A DNA stretch of 64,000 nucleotides from Xanthomonas euroxanthea (GCF_900476395.1 NZ_UIHB01000003.1:111736-175735); one strand, 5' to 3'; counted from the first letter of the stretch, positions 1 through 10,009 are shown. Notes: generated by a model not told the origin, from the sequence alone. A program made the numbers and translations.

Positions 1-66
1 CTGCTGGGGCATCTGGTGGAGTTCACCATTGCGCTGTTCCAGCGCATTCCGCATCTGATCGGCTAG
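1..66 (+). CDS. fliQ: FliQ, C-terminal fragment (cut by window edge)
   Basis: The first 22 codons read in frame to a TAG stop and give a hydrophobic tail ending in IPHLIG, the usual end of FliQ, an inner-membrane subunit of the flagellar type III export gate. The identification rests on this short tail and on fliR starting 13 nt downstream, the normal fliP-fliQ-fliR order. The N-terminus lies outside the window. Confidence 0.82.
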   Translation: MLGHLVEFTIALFQRIPHLIG

Positions 67-79
67 CGGACCAGCGCGG

Positions 80-871
80 ATGGATGCTGCCACCCAGATG
101 GTGATCGACGGCCAGCGCGCGTTCGCGATGGTCGGGGCGATCATGTGGACGATGCTGCGCACCGGTGCGTTGCTGACCGCGATGCCGTTGATCGGCACGC
201 GCGCGGTGCCGGGACGGGTACGGGTGATGCTGGCCGGCACCTTGTCGATGGTGCTGGCGCCGCTGCTGCCGCCGGTGCCGGACTGGGACGGATTCACCGC
301 GCAGGCGGTGCTCAGCGTCGCCCGTGAGCTGGCGGTCGGCGCCAGCATGGGCTTCATGCTCAAGCTGATCTTCGAGGCCGGCGCGATGGCCGGCGAGCTG
401 GTGTCGCAGTCCACCGGCCTGTCGTTCGCGCAGATGTCCGACCCGCTGCGCGGGGTGACCTCCGGGGTGATAGCGCAGTGGTTCTACCTGGGATTCGGCT
501 TGCTGTTCTTCGCGGCCAACGGCCATCTTGCGGTGATCGCGCTGCTGGTGGACAGCTACAAGGCCCTGCCGATCGGCACCGCCATCCCCGACGCCGCCGC
601 ATTCGCCGAGGTGGCGCCCACCCTGTTCCTGCAGATCCTGCGCGGCGGGCTCACCCTGGCATTGCCGATGATGGTGGCGATGCTGGCGGTCAACCTGGCC
701 TTCGGTGCGCTGGCCAAGGCCGCGCCGGCGTTGAACCCGATGCAGCTGGGCCTGCCGTTGACGGTGTTGCTGGGGCTGTTCCTGCTGTCCAGCTTCGCCA
801 GCGAATTCGCCCCGCCCGTGCAGCGCATGTTCGATACCGCCTTCGACGCCGCCAGGGAATTGACCGCCTAG
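80..871 (+). CDS. fliR: FliR, flagellar export gate protein
   Basis: A 263-residue polytopic inner-membrane protein of the FliR/YscT family, part of the FliP5-FliQ4-FliR1 export gate inside the MS ring. Several hydrophobic segments are visible (about residues 15-35, 45-60, 85-105, 130-150, 180-205, 215-240), together with the family-like stretch STGLSFAQMSDP near residue 115. Length matches the family. It starts 13 nt after fliQ, so the two are surely co-transcribed. Nothing is missing or unusual. The next gene is 118 nt away and is not an export component, so the fli operon probably ends here. Confidence 0.95.
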   Translation: MDAATQMVIDGQRAFAMVGAIMWTMLRTGALLTAMPLIGTRAVPGRVRVMLAGTLSMVLAPLLPPVPDWDGFTAQAVLSVARELAVGASMGFMLKLIFEAGAMAGELVSQSTGLSFAQMSDPLRGVTSGVIAQWFYLGFGLLFFAANGHLAVIALLVDSYKALPIGTAIPDAAAFAEVAPTLFLQILRGGLTLALPMMVAMLAVNLAFGALAKAAPALNPMQLGLPLTVLLGLFLLSSFASEFAPPVQRMFDTAFDAARELTA

Positions 872-989
872 CGGGCACATCCGTAACTGTGAACTGCCTC
901 AAGTTTCGCCCTGGCCAGCCGTCAACGCCACAGGACGATTGACACCGCCAGTCGCCATCACTCACCCACGCCAACGCCCGCGGGAACCG

Positions 990-3941
990 ATGCCCAACGT
1001 GTCTGCGCTGTTCGCTCCGATTGCGTCACGAGGCGGCCACTGGTGGGCCCGGGCCTGCGTCTGGATGCTGGGGATCGTGGTGTGCGGGCACGCCCAGGCA
1101 CAGACCTACAGCTTCCGCGACTACGCCCAGGCCGATGGCCTGCAGGGCATGACCGTCAATAGCCTGCTCGAAGACCGCCAGGGCGTGGTCTGGGTGGGCA
1201 CCGAGCTGGCCCTGCACCGCTTCGAGCGCGAGAGCTTCATACCGGTCGGCCAGGAAAGCGGCCTGGATGCACGCTACATCCGCGCATTGGCGCTGGATGC
1301 GGCAGGACGGCTCTGGGTGGCCAGTGCCAACGGCGTGTTCGTCCGCGACGGCGGCGCATTCGTGCAACTCCTGCATGACGGCAAACCGATCCGCGCCGAC
1401 AGCGGCAACGTGCTGGCCGCCTACGCCGACGGCATGGTGGTGGTCAGCGAGAACGCCTTGCTGCGCCTGTCGCCGGAGCACGCGGGCGGCTGGTCGGTGC
1501 GCCCGCTGCCGTTGCAGCTGGCCGATGGCACCTCCCTGCCCGCCGGCAAGGCACTGCTGGCCGATGGCACGGCGCTATGGACCAGCTGCGGACAGCACGT
1601 CTGCCGGATCGACGCGAACGGGCGCAGCGAGCTGCTCGGGCAAGCCGACGGTGTGCCGGAGCGGCAGTGGCGGGCGATCTTCCGCGACCACCAGGGCACC
1701 GTGTGGCTGCGTGGCGGTGGGCTGGTGCTGGCGCGCGCGCCGGGCGAGCGCGTATTCCGCAGTCATGCGGCGCCGGCAGGCACCAGCTTCGACACGCTCT
1801 CGGCGGCCACCACCCTGTCCGAAGACGCACAGGGCCGCCTGCTGACGCGTTCAGATCGCGGCCTGGTGCGCTGGGAAGGCGATCACTGGCGCTATTTCGG
1901 CCATGACCAGGGGCTGCCGATCAGCCCGATGGTCGGCCCGCTGATGATGCAAAGCACCGGCCAGCTATGGATCGGCACCCGTGGCCTGGGCGTACAGCGC
2001 TGGCTGGGCTACGGCAACATCGAGCACTGGGACGAGCAGCAGGGGCTGGCAGAAGCGCCGACCTGGATGATCCAGCGCCTGCCCAGCGGGGAACTGCTGG
2101 TCGGCGGCGATGCCGGCTCCAACATGCTGGATCCGCGCAGCGGGCGCATGCAACCCTGGACGCTGGACGACGGGCAGCCGCTGCTGCAGTCGATCTCCAT
2201 GGCGCTCTCGCCGGCAGACGGCGCGGCCTGGGTGGCGCGCTCGTCCGGCGCACTGGCGCGGCGCGATCCGCACAGCGGCAGGACCGTCGACGTGCTGCAG
2301 CTGGGCCTGCCGATCAACAAGCTGCTGTTCGACGCCACCGGCACCTTGTGGATCACCACGCCGCGCGGCCTGTATCACATGCCGCCGGGCGCGCCGTATC
2401 AGGCCACCCGCGATGCGGGCGTGCCGGCCGCGTTCATAGGCGATGTCGATCTCGATCCCCGGGGCCGGCTCTGGGCCAGTACCCGCGAGGGGCTGTACAA
2501 CCGGCGGGCGGACGGCACCTGGCAACGCGTGCAGGTGCGTGGCGCGCTGCCCAGCCAGGATTTCTTCCTGATCGATTTTGCCTCCGATGGCGAGCTGTGG
2601 ATCTCGCTGCGCGATACCGGGCTGTGGCATGGCCGCCTGCAGGCCGATGGCGTGCTGGCGCTGCGCGCGGTCGACGACCCGCTGGTGGCGCGGGTGATGC
2701 CGTTCATCCTGCGCCACGACCGCAAGGGCCGGCTGTGGCTGGGCAGCAGCCAGGGCCTGGACATGCTGGAAAACGGCCACTGGTCGCGGGCCACGCGCAC
2801 CGAAGGCCTGTTGTGGGACGACATGTCGGCCAATGCATTCTTCGAGGACGTGGATGGCAGCATCTGGCTCGGCAGCAGTCGCGGCGCCACCCATCTGATC
2901 GATCCGTTGCGCGTGTTCGCCGCACCGCCATTGCGCGCGGACATCCTGCGCGTGCGGCGTGGCAACCAGGCGATCACTGCGGGGACACAGGTCGATTGGT
3001 CGCAGGTGCCGCTGGATGTGGACATCAGCGCACCCGGCGCCGAAGGCGGCCCGGACCGCATCGGCTTCCGCTACCGGGTGGAGGGCCACCAGGCGCGCTG
3101 GACCACGACCTCGCTCAGCCACCTCACCTATCCCCTGCTGCCACCCGGCGCCTACACGCTGGAAGTACAGGCGCTGGACGCCTACCAGCGCAGCGCCAGC
3201 CCGGTGGCGCGGCTGCCTTTCGTGCTGCGCCCACCGTGGTGGCGCGGCGCCCCGGCAATGGCCGGCTACGTGCTGCTGGGCATTGCGGCGGTGATTGCGT
3301 TGCTGCGCTGGCGCACGCGCAAGCTGCTGCGACGCAAGCGCGAGCTGGAGCAGCTGGTGGCCGAGCGCACCGCCGAGCTGGAGCAGGACAAGCGCGAGCT
3401 GGAAGCGGCGCGCGCCGAACTCGCGCTCAAGGCCACCCATGACGAATTGACCGGGCTGCTCAACCGCGCCGGCATCCTGCACGCGCTGCGCGGCATGCTG
3501 GCCCATGCCGATACCAGCGCGCAGCCGCTGGCGGTGGCGCTGATCGACCTGGACCACTTCAAGCTGGTCAACGACCTGCATGGCCACCTGGCCGGGGATG
3601 CGGTGCTGGCCGAGGTCGGCCGGCGCCTGGATACGCTGGTGCGCGGCGACGACCGCATCGGCCGCTACGGCGGCGAGGAATTGCTGGCGCTGCTGCCGGG
3701 GCTCGGTGCCGAGGCCAGCCATCGCCTGCAGGCGCTGCATCACGGCATCTGCGGCCACTACCCCATCGATGGCGGCGTCTTGCCGGTGACCTGTTCGGTG
3801 GGCGTGGCCTGGTTCCAGCCGGGCGAAACCCTGGAACAACTGCTGGCCCGGGCCGACGCCGCGCTCTATCGCGCCAAGCGCAGTGGACGCAACCGCATCG
3901 ATTACGACCAGGTGACCTACCACGCGGCGGCCAACGGCTGA
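990..3941 (+). CDS. Diguanylate cyclase with periplasmic beta-propeller sensor
   Basis: A 983-residue membrane-bound diguanylate cyclase. In order: a signal peptide (to about residue 37, ending GHAQAQ), a long region of two-component-regulator propeller repeats with W-x-G-T/S motifs (about 40-640), a Y_Y_Y domain (about 660-735), one membrane helix (about 753-772), a charged coiled coil (783-820) and a GGDEF domain (about 825-975). The active-site motif is GGEEL at 894-898 and an RxxD inhibitory site (RGDD) lies at 885-888, so it should make c-di-GMP under product control. I chose the ATG at 990 because it directly gives the signal peptide; an in-frame ATG at 939 would add 17 residues. The propeller faces the periplasm and its ligand is unknown. 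A close paralog follows. Confidence 0.9.
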   Translation: MPNVSALFAPIASRGGHWWARACVWMLGIVVCGHAQAQTYSFRDYAQADGLQGMTVNSLLEDRQGVVWVGTELALHRFERESFIPVGQESGLDARYIRALALDAAGRLWVASANGVFVRDGGAFVQLLHDGKPIRADSGNVLAAYADGMVVVSENALLRLSPEHAGGWSVRPLPLQLADGTSLPAGKALLADGTALWTSCGQHVCRIDANGRSELLGQADGVPERQWRAIFRDHQGTVWLRGGGLVLARAPGERVFRSHAAPAGTSFDTLSAATTLSEDAQGRLLTRSDRGLVRWEGDHWRYFGHDQGLPISPMVGPLMMQSTGQLWIGTRGLGVQRWLGYGNIEHWDEQQGLAEAPTWMIQRLPSGELLVGGDAGSNMLDPRSGRMQPWTLDDGQPLLQSISMALSPADGAAWVARSSGALARRDPHSGRTVDVLQLGLPINKLLFDATGTLWITTPRGLYHMPPGAPYQATRDAGVPAAFIGDVDLDPRGRLWASTREGLYNRRADGTWQRVQVRGALPSQDFFLIDFASDGELWISLRDTGLWHGRLQADGVLALRAVDDPLVARVMPFILRHDRKGRLWLGSSQGLDMLENGHWSRATRTEGLLWDDMSANAFFEDVDGSIWLGSSRGATHLIDPLRVFAAPPLRADILRVRRGNQAITAGTQVDWSQVPLDVDISAPGAEGGPDRIGFRYRVEGHQARWTTTSLSHLTYPLLPPGAYTLEVQALDAYQRSASPVARLPFVLRPPWWRGAPAMAGYVLLGIAAVIALLRWRTRKLLRRKRELEQLVAERTAELEQDKRELEAARAELALKATHDELTGLLNRAGILHALRGMLAHADTSAQPLAVALIDLDHFKLVNDLHGHLAGDAVLAEVGRRLDTLVRGDDRIGRYGGEELLALLPGLGAEASHRLQALHHGICGHYPIDGGVLPVTCSVGVAWFQPGETLEQLLARADAALYRAKRSGRNRIDYDQVTYHAAANG

Positions 3942-4261
3942 ACCTGCATTGCCACGCAAGCTGAAAAGCAGTGCCAATGCTGGGATCTGCAAACCGGCCG
4001 GGGCACGCAGCGCGCCTTACCGACGCATCGCCGACAACGCCATGTCTGCTGCCCAATGGAGGCCTGGGCGCGAGCAGCACGCAGCCGTTGCGCAACCGGC
4101 ATCAAGCAATCTGCGTGATGGCGCCTGCAGCGACAGTGCGCGGTTCGGGAACAACAGGCCACTTATATGGCGGTGCCCGCTGCGCAATCACGCCACCATG
4201 CCTGCTCACGCATTAAAGAAACACACGTGAACAGCCGCTAGTCGGTTTACTGCGGCCTACG
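3942..4261. other. Intergenic stretch between the two cyclase genes
   Basis: 320 bases with no convincing reading frame, hairpin or sigma54/FliA-type promoter. It presumably carries an ordinary promoter for the downstream cyclase gene, but I cannot point to one. Confidence 0.5.
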
Positions 4262-7200
4262 ATGGGGGCCGCCCATGGCAAGCGTGAGACACCCGCGCGA
4301 AGGGCGCGGGGCACGCAGGCCGACGCGTGGGAGAGTGCAACGCCCGTGGGGTCTGAGTACCGCCAATGCAGGTCGTCACACCGGTGTGCACCGTTGCTGG
4401 CGGTGCTGCTGCTGGGATTGCTGTTGCTGGCCGATCTGGCTGCCGCGCAGAGCGCGAGCATTCGTCGCTATGCCCACGACCAGGGCCTGCTCGGGCTTGC
4501 CGGCACCTGCCTGCTGCAGACCCGCACCACGCTGTTGTGGGTGTGCACCGAAAGCGGCCTGTATCGCTACAACGGGCGCAGCTTCCAGCAGGTCGAGCTG
4601 GATGGCCTGCGCAACGAACCGATTGCCTCGATGAGCGAAGCCGCCGACGGGCGGCTGTGGGTGGCCGGCTTCCAGGCGCTGTTTGTCGGCGACGAGCACG
4701 GCTTTCGCAAGCTGGCCCCCGATGAGGCCGAACATCTGCAGGAAGACATGCTGCTGGCCAGTCCCTCCTGGGGCACGGTGCTGGCCAATGGCGGCACGCT
4801 GGAGCGGTTGAGCGCACGCGGCAATGGCCGCTGGCATAGCGAACCGTTGCTGGACACCGCCACCCGGGTGCGCGTGCCCGAACTGGCCAAGGTGCTGAGC
4901 CTGTCGGTGGAAGGCGACACCTTGTGGGCCGGCTGCGCCAGGCGGCTGTGCGCCATCGATGCGCAGCGCAAGGTGCAGGTCTACGGGCCGGACCAGGGCG
5001 TGCCGGAAGATCGCTGGTACAGCGTGTTGCGCGACCATGACGGCGCACTGTGGGTGCGTGGCACCGGCAACCTGCTGTATCGCGCGCCGGGCGCAAGCAG
5101 ATTCAGTGTGCGGCCGCTGCCATTGCTCGATGGCAGCACCATCGGGCGACAGGCGCCGTTGGTGCTGGACCGCGAAGGGCGCGTGCTGGTCCGCCGCAAC
5201 GACGGTCTGGCGCGCTGGGAAAACGGCCGCTGGCGCAGCTTCGGTGCCGGCAACGGGCTGCCGCCCGGCAGTAGCGATGCGATCCTGGTGGACCGCGATG
5301 GCGATGTCTGGATGACCGTCGATGGCGAAGGCCTGGTGCGCTGGGCCGGCTACGAATGGATCGAGAACTGGGACGCCTCGCAAGGCATGCCGGCCGCCCC
5401 CACCTGGTCGATCGGCCGCGACGCGCAGGGGGCGCTGCTGGTGGGCAACGAACACGGTGCCGGCCGCCAGGCCGATCCCGGGGGGCGGTTCGTTCCGGCC
5501 TTGCCTGCCTCCGGGATCCAGATCATTGGCATGCAACGCAGTGCCGACGGCAGCCTGTGGACGCTCAATTCGGCCGGTTTCCTGCGCCGCACCTGGCCGG
5601 ATGGCCGCAGTGCCCAGGTCGCCAAGCTGCCGCGTACCGCGCGCCGCCTGCTGATCGACCGGCAGGGGCGGATGTGGATGCTCAGCGCGGGCGGGCTGTT
5701 CGTGATCCGGCGCCCGCTGGAAGGCGGCACGATGGAAGCGGTCGCCGACATGCCCACGATCGCCTACACCGACATCCAGCAGACCGCCAACGGCACGCTG
5801 TGGGTGTCCACCGCCAACGGCCTGTTCCGCCTGCAGGGCGCGCGCTGGTCCAGGGTCGAGGTGCTGGTCAACGGCGGCACGTCCGACCCGTGGATCAGCA
5901 AATTCCACATCAGCGATGGCGGCGAGGTGTGGCTGGCGTTCTATCGGCCCGGTCTCTGGCACGGCATGCTGCTGGGCGACCGGCTGGATCTGCAGGCGAT
6001 CAGCGACGAAGCGCTGCGCGAGGTCGGCGTCTACCTGATGCGTGGCGACAGCCTCGGCCGGGTCTGGGTGGGCCACGCACGCGGGGTGGAGGTCTACGAC
6101 GGGGAGCGTTGGGCGCATCTGTCGCAGTCGCAGGGCCTGCTGTGGGACGACATCTCCGAAGCGGCCTTCGCCGAGGATCCGGATGGATCGGTCTGGATCG
6201 GCACCTCGCGCGGCGTGAGTCATCTGCTGGATCCGGCGCAGCTGTTCGATGCGCGCCAGCCCAGCGTGCGCATCGACAGCGTCAGCCGCGGCGGCGTACC
6301 GGTGCAGCAAGGCCAGTTGCTGGGCTGGAGCGACAAGCCGCTGCATATCGAGCTGTCCACGATGGAGGTGTACGACGACCCGAGCCGCCTGACGGTGCGT
6401 TACCGCCTGCGCGGCCTGCACGACGCATGGATCCAGAGCGAGGACCTGTCGATCGACCAACCGCCGCTGCCCTCCGGGCATTTCCGCCTGCAGGTGCAGG
6501 TCCTGGACCGCTACCGCCGCACGGCCTCGCCGATCGCCGAGCTGGCGTTTGCGGTGGCGCCGCTGTGGTGGCGCAGTCCGCCGGCGATCGCGTTGTATGT
6601 GCTGATCGGCAGCGCATTGCTGGCCGGCCTGTGGCGCTGGCGGCATCGCCATCTGGTTGCACGCGAGCGCATGCTCGCCGAACTGGTGGCCGAGCGCACC
6701 TACCAGCTGGAACACGAAAAACGCGACCTGGAAAGCGCGCGCGCAGCGCTGGCCCTGAAGGCCAGCCACGATGCCCTGACCGGCCTGCTCAACCGCTCCG
6801 GCGTGCTCGACGCCATGGCCGAAGAACTGCAGGCCTGCGCGCACGGCGGCCATCCGCTGGCGGTGGTGCTGATCGATCTGGACCACTTCAAGCTGGTCAA
6901 CGACCAGCACGGGCACCTGGTCGGTGATGCGGTGCTGGCCAAGGTGGGTGCGCGCCTGACCAGCTGCCTGCGTGACTCGGACAGGGTGGGCCGTTATGGC
7001 GGCGAGGAACTGCTGTTGCTGCTGCCGGGCATGTCGCGGCACAGCCAGCACCGGCTGCGCGCCATCCACGAAAAGCTCAGCCTGGCACCGTACGAGGTCG
7101 GCACCACCCGGCCGCTGCAGGTGACCTGTTCGGTGGGCGTGGCCTGGTTCCGGAGCGGCGACAACGCCGCCACGCTGCTGGCGCGTGCCGACGAAGCGCT

Positions 7201-7267
7201 GTACCGCGCCAAGCGGCATGGCCGCAATCGCATCGAACCGGAAGAGCCCGAATCGTCGGTGGCATGA
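4262..7267 (+). CDS. Diguanylate cyclase with periplasmic beta-propeller sensor (tandem paralog)
   Basis: Up to 1001 residues with the same architecture as the upstream gene: hydrophobic export signal (about residues 43-62, ending AAAQ), propeller repeats, Y_Y_Y domain (about 680-755), one membrane helix (about 773-797), coiled coil and GGDEF domain. The active site is GGEEL at 913-917 with an RxxD inhibitory site (RDSD) at 904-907. The N-terminus is uncertain: an ATG at 4262 leaves about 40 charged residues before the signal, while a GTG at 4346 gives a normal signal peptide and may be the true start. Sensor parts have diverged clearly from the neighbour while the cyclase half is very similar, suggesting an old duplication followed by sensor specialisation. 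Confidence 0.88.
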   Translation: MGAAHGKRETPARRARGTQADAWESATPVGSEYRQCRSSHRCAPLLAVLLLGLLLLADLAAAQSASIRRYAHDQGLLGLAGTCLLQTRTTLLWVCTESGLYRYNGRSFQQVELDGLRNEPIASMSEAADGRLWVAGFQALFVGDEHGFRKLAPDEAEHLQEDMLLASPSWGTVLANGGTLERLSARGNGRWHSEPLLDTATRVRVPELAKVLSLSVEGDTLWAGCARRLCAIDAQRKVQVYGPDQGVPEDRWYSVLRDHDGALWVRGTGNLLYRAPGASRFSVRPLPLLDGSTIGRQAPLVLDREGRVLVRRNDGLARWENGRWRSFGAGNGLPPGSSDAILVDRDGDVWMTVDGEGLVRWAGYEWIENWDASQGMPAAPTWSIGRDAQGALLVGNEHGAGRQADPGGRFVPALPASGIQIIGMQRSADGSLWTLNSAGFLRRTWPDGRSAQVAKLPRTARRLLIDRQGRMWMLSAGGLFVIRRPLEGGTMEAVADMPTIAYTDIQQTANGTLWVSTANGLFRLQGARWSRVEVLVNGGTSDPWISKFHISDGGEVWLAFYRPGLWHGMLLGDRLDLQAISDEALREVGVYLMRGDSLGRVWVGHARGVEVYDGERWAHLSQSQGLLWDDISEAAFAEDPDGSVWIGTSRGVSHLLDPAQLFDARQPSVRIDSVSRGGVPVQQGQLLGWSDKPLHIELSTMEVYDDPSRLTVRYRLRGLHDAWIQSEDLSIDQPPLPSGHFRLQVQVLDRYRRTASPIAELAFAVAPLWWRSPPAIALYVLIGSALLAGLWRWRHRHLVARERMLAELVAERTYQLEHEKRDLESARAALALKASHDALTGLLNRSGVLDAMAEELQACAHGGHPLAVVLIDLDHFKLVNDQHGHLVGDAVLAKVGARLTSCLRDSDRVGRYGGEELLLLLPGMSRHSQHRLRAIHEKLSLAPYEVGTTRPLQVTCSVGVAWFRSGDNAATLLARADEALYRAKRHGRNRIEPEEPESSVA

Positions 7268-7573
7268 GCATGCGCGCCGCCGCTCGGGCGTAGGTCGGTT
7301 CGACACCCACGTACGGATCCTGCTTCCGATACACGGCACCCACGCGTGCAGTGACGCCGACCCGCCTGCCGATCACAGGTGCGGCAGCATCGTCGCCTTG
7401 CGCAGAAACTGCATGGCTGACGCGCCACATCACCGCATCGCCTGCCGCCCGCGCCAGGCCGATCAGCGCATGCGCGTTGGATCGCTTCTGGCTGCCCGCA
7501 GGCGCTCAAGAACTGGCGCCCGGGGTCGCTACGTGCTTGAGCAAGCGCGTCCTTCGGCGCTGGAAGTGGATGG
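7268..7573. other. Intergenic stretch before the MHYT gene
   Basis: 306 bases. I see no gene, strong hairpin or recognisable promoter in it. Confidence 0.5.
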
Positions 7574-9661
7574 GTGGTCGGAACCTACAACCCTGGCATG
7601 GTGATGCTGTCGCTGGTGGTGGCCGTGCTGGCCTCCTATACCGCGCTGCATCTGGCCGCACGTGTGACGGCCAGTCTTGGCAGCGATGCCGTGGCCTGGC
7701 TGATGGGCGGCGCGGTGGCGATGGGCATCGGCATCTGGTCGATGCACTTCGTCGGCATGCTGGCGTTTCGCCTGCCGATTCCGCTGGGCTACGACCTGGC
7801 GCTGACCACTTGGTCGATGCTGGCGGCGATTCTGGCCGCAGCCCTGGCGCTGTGGTTGACCTCGCGTGCGAACCTGCCGTGGCCGCGGCTGGGCCTGGGT
7901 GCGGTGCTGATGGGGCTGGGCATTGCGTTGATGCACTACATCGGCATGGGCGCGCTGCGCATGTCCCCGGCCATCAGCTACGACCCGCTGCTGTTCGGGC
8001 TGTCCATCCTCATCGCCATCGGCGCCTCGGCAGCGGCGTTGTGGATCGCCTTCCGGCTGCGCCACGGCGGCCGCCGCTACAGCCTGCGGCTGATCGCGGC
8101 GATGATCATGGGCGTGGCGATCGTGGGCATGCATTACACCGGCATGGCGGCCGCGCGGTTCGCGCCCGGCAGCCTCTGCGGTGCGGCGGCCGGTGCGCAC
8201 CTGCCGCTGCCCTGGCTGGCGGCCGTGGTGGTGCTGGTCACGCTGGCGCTGCTGGCGCTGGCGTTGGTGATCTCGGTACTGTCGCGGCGGTTCCAGCAAC
8301 GCACCGACGTGCTCTCCGCATCGTTGGCGCAGGCCAATGCCGAGCTGGTGCAGGCGGCCCTGTACGACCCGCTCACCCGCCTGCCCAACCGCGTGCTGCT
8401 GCACGAGCACGTGCTGCAGGGCATCGACCGCGCCCAACGCGACGGGCAACGCTTTGCGGTGATGCTGATCAACCTGGATGGATTCAAGGCGATCAACGAT
8501 GGCTACGGCCACCCGTTCGGCGACCAGTTGCTGGTGGCGGTGGCCGAGCGCATGCGTGCACACCGGCGCGCCCACGGCAGCCTGGCGCGTCTGGGTGCCG
8601 ACGAGTTCGTGCTGGTATCGGCCATCGCCGACCCCGAGGATGCCGCCGCGATCGCCGCGCATCTGCTGCAGGCACTGGCGGTGCCGTTCCTGGTCGCCAA
8701 CCAGGAATTGCGCCTCAGCAGCAGCGTCGGCATTGCGCTGTATCCGGAGGATGCCGGCAGCGAGCATCAGTTGATGACCCATGCCGATGCGGCGATGCGT
8801 CACGCCAAGCAGGCCGGCCGCAACCGTTACAGCTTTTTCGAGCGCTCGATGACCGGCACCACCCGCGAACGCCTGCAGCTGCTGCAGGATCTGCCGCGTG
8901 CGCTGGAACTGGGCCAGTTCGTGCTGCATTACCAGCCCAAGTACTGCGCCGACGACGGCCGCCCGATCGGTGCCGAGGCGCTGATCCGCTGGCAGCACCC
9001 CGAGCGCGGCTTGGTGCCGCCGGACAGCTTCATCCCGCTGGCCGAGCGCAGCGGCATGATCGGCCCGCTCGGCAGCTGGGTCCTGCAGCAGGCCTGCCGG
9101 CAGATGCGTGACTGGCGCGAGGCCGGACATGGGCACTGGCGTGTGGCGGTCAACCTGTCGGCCACGCAACTGGCCTCGCCCAGCCTGCTGGACGAGGTGG
9201 CCACCACCCTGGCCGACTACGCGATCCCGCCGGCCCAGCTCACCCTGGAAATCACCGAGAGCATGGCCATGCGCGATGCCGAAGCCTGCCTGCGCACGCT
9301 CGGCCAGCTCAACACGCTGGGCGTGCGCATCGCCATCGACGACTTCGGCACCGGCTATTCCAACCTGATGTACCTGCGCAAGCTGCCCGCGCACGAACTC
9401 AAGATCGACCGCAGCTTCGTGCAGGCCCTGGACAACGGCCCGGAAGACATCGCCATCGTCGCCGCGGTGGTGGCGCTGGCGCACACCATGCGCCTGCAGG
9501 TGGTGGCCGAGGGCGTGGAGACCGCCGCCCAGCGCAACACCCTGGAACGGCTGGGCTGCGACCAGCTGCAGGGCTATCTGCTGGGCCGGCCGATGGACGC
9601 CGAGCACTTCATCGCGGTGGTGGTCGCCCAACGCGACGGCGCAACTCGCCCGACCCGTTAA
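7574..9661 (+). CDS. MHYT-GGDEF-EAL protein, probable c-di-GMP phosphodiesterase
   Basis: A 695-residue membrane protein. The N-terminal MHYT sensor has about seven helices and three visible motifs (SMHFVGM near residue 56, LMHYIGM near 119, GMHYTGM near 186), thought in this family to bind a metal and sense a small ligand such as a gas. A GGDEF-like domain follows with the degenerate motif GADEF (near 340), so cyclase activity is doubtful. The EAL domain keeps its catalytic set: EAL (near 467), NLS, EITES, DDFGTGYS, KIDRSF, EGVE and QGYLLGRP. This predicts c-di-GMP breakdown, possibly modulated by GTP at the GADEF domain. Translation starts at a GTG; the residues after it match the normal MHYT beginning. 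It is the third c-di-GMP gene in a row amid flagellar export genes. Confidence 0.92.
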   Translation: MVGTYNPGMVMLSLVVAVLASYTALHLAARVTASLGSDAVAWLMGGAVAMGIGIWSMHFVGMLAFRLPIPLGYDLALTTWSMLAAILAAALALWLTSRANLPWPRLGLGAVLMGLGIALMHYIGMGALRMSPAISYDPLLFGLSILIAIGASAAALWIAFRLRHGGRRYSLRLIAAMIMGVAIVGMHYTGMAAARFAPGSLCGAAAGAHLPLPWLAAVVVLVTLALLALALVISVLSRRFQQRTDVLSASLAQANAELVQAALYDPLTRLPNRVLLHEHVLQGIDRAQRDGQRFAVMLINLDGFKAINDGYGHPFGDQLLVAVAERMRAHRRAHGSLARLGADEFVLVSAIADPEDAAAIAAHLLQALAVPFLVANQELRLSSSVGIALYPEDAGSEHQLMTHADAAMRHAKQAGRNRYSFFERSMTGTTRERLQLLQDLPRALELGQFVLHYQPKYCADDGRPIGAEALIRWQHPERGLVPPDSFIPLAERSGMIGPLGSWVLQQACRQMRDWREAGHGHWRVAVNLSATQLASPSLLDEVATTLADYAIPPAQLTLEITESMAMRDAEACLRTLGQLNTLGVRIAIDDFGTGYSNLMYLRKLPAHELKIDRSFVQALDNGPEDIAIVAAVVALAHTMRLQVVAEGVETAAQRNTLERLGCDQLQGYLLGRPMDAEHFIAVVVAQRDGATRPTR

Positions 9662-9951
9662 GCGAAAGGCGTCAAAACGACCGCCGCCCCGGCATCTGCC
9701 ATCACTCTCTGACCCGCCAACCAAGCCAAGCACCAGCCTGCACTGGTCCGCCGCCCCCCATTTCCTGCCTGCGGCCTCCCCCGCGCACGCGGCGACCTGC
9801 GCGCCTTCCAACTGCAACAGCCGTCGCAGGCGCGCAGGCGCGCAGGCGGGGCGATCTACCGCGATGGCAGCGCCATCCACAGAGCCCGGCGTGCGCTTGC
9901 TCACCACCAGCCACAACGCCCCGCCAGCGGCTCCACGCACGGCCGCTGCTC

Positions 9952-9986
9952 TTCCGATTCCCCAATCCCGATTCCCGATTCCCGGC
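9952..9986. repeat. Short tandem CGATTCCC-type repeat
   Basis: Iterated copies of a 7-8 nt unit (CGATTCC/CCCGATT) upstream of the flhB promoter. The same simple repeat occurs in the opposite orientation at 23330-23380. Dispersed repeats of this kind are common in xanthomonad intergenic DNA; no function is implied. Confidence 0.7.
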
Positions 9987-9993
9987 CACCATC

Positions 9994-10009
9994 TGGAACG
10001 CAGCTTGCA
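9994..10009 (+). promoter_or_regulatory. Sigma54 (RpoN) promoter for flhB-flhA
   Basis: TGGAACGCAGCTTGCA has the GG at -24 and GC at -12 with exact 12-nt spacing and matches the consensus TGGCACG-N4-TTGCA at nearly every position. The implied start of transcription is about 20 nt upstream of the flhB ATG at 10042. RpoN/FleQ control of flagellar export genes is established in Xanthomonas and Pseudomonas; its use here is inferred. Confidence 0.75.

Noticed and set aside
1965..3992. A 675-codon open frame on the minus strand opposite the first diguanylate cyclase
   Set aside because: It is antisense to a gene with clear domains; its translation is low-complexity and rich in Gln, Ala, Arg and His, as expected from the complement of high-GC coding DNA.
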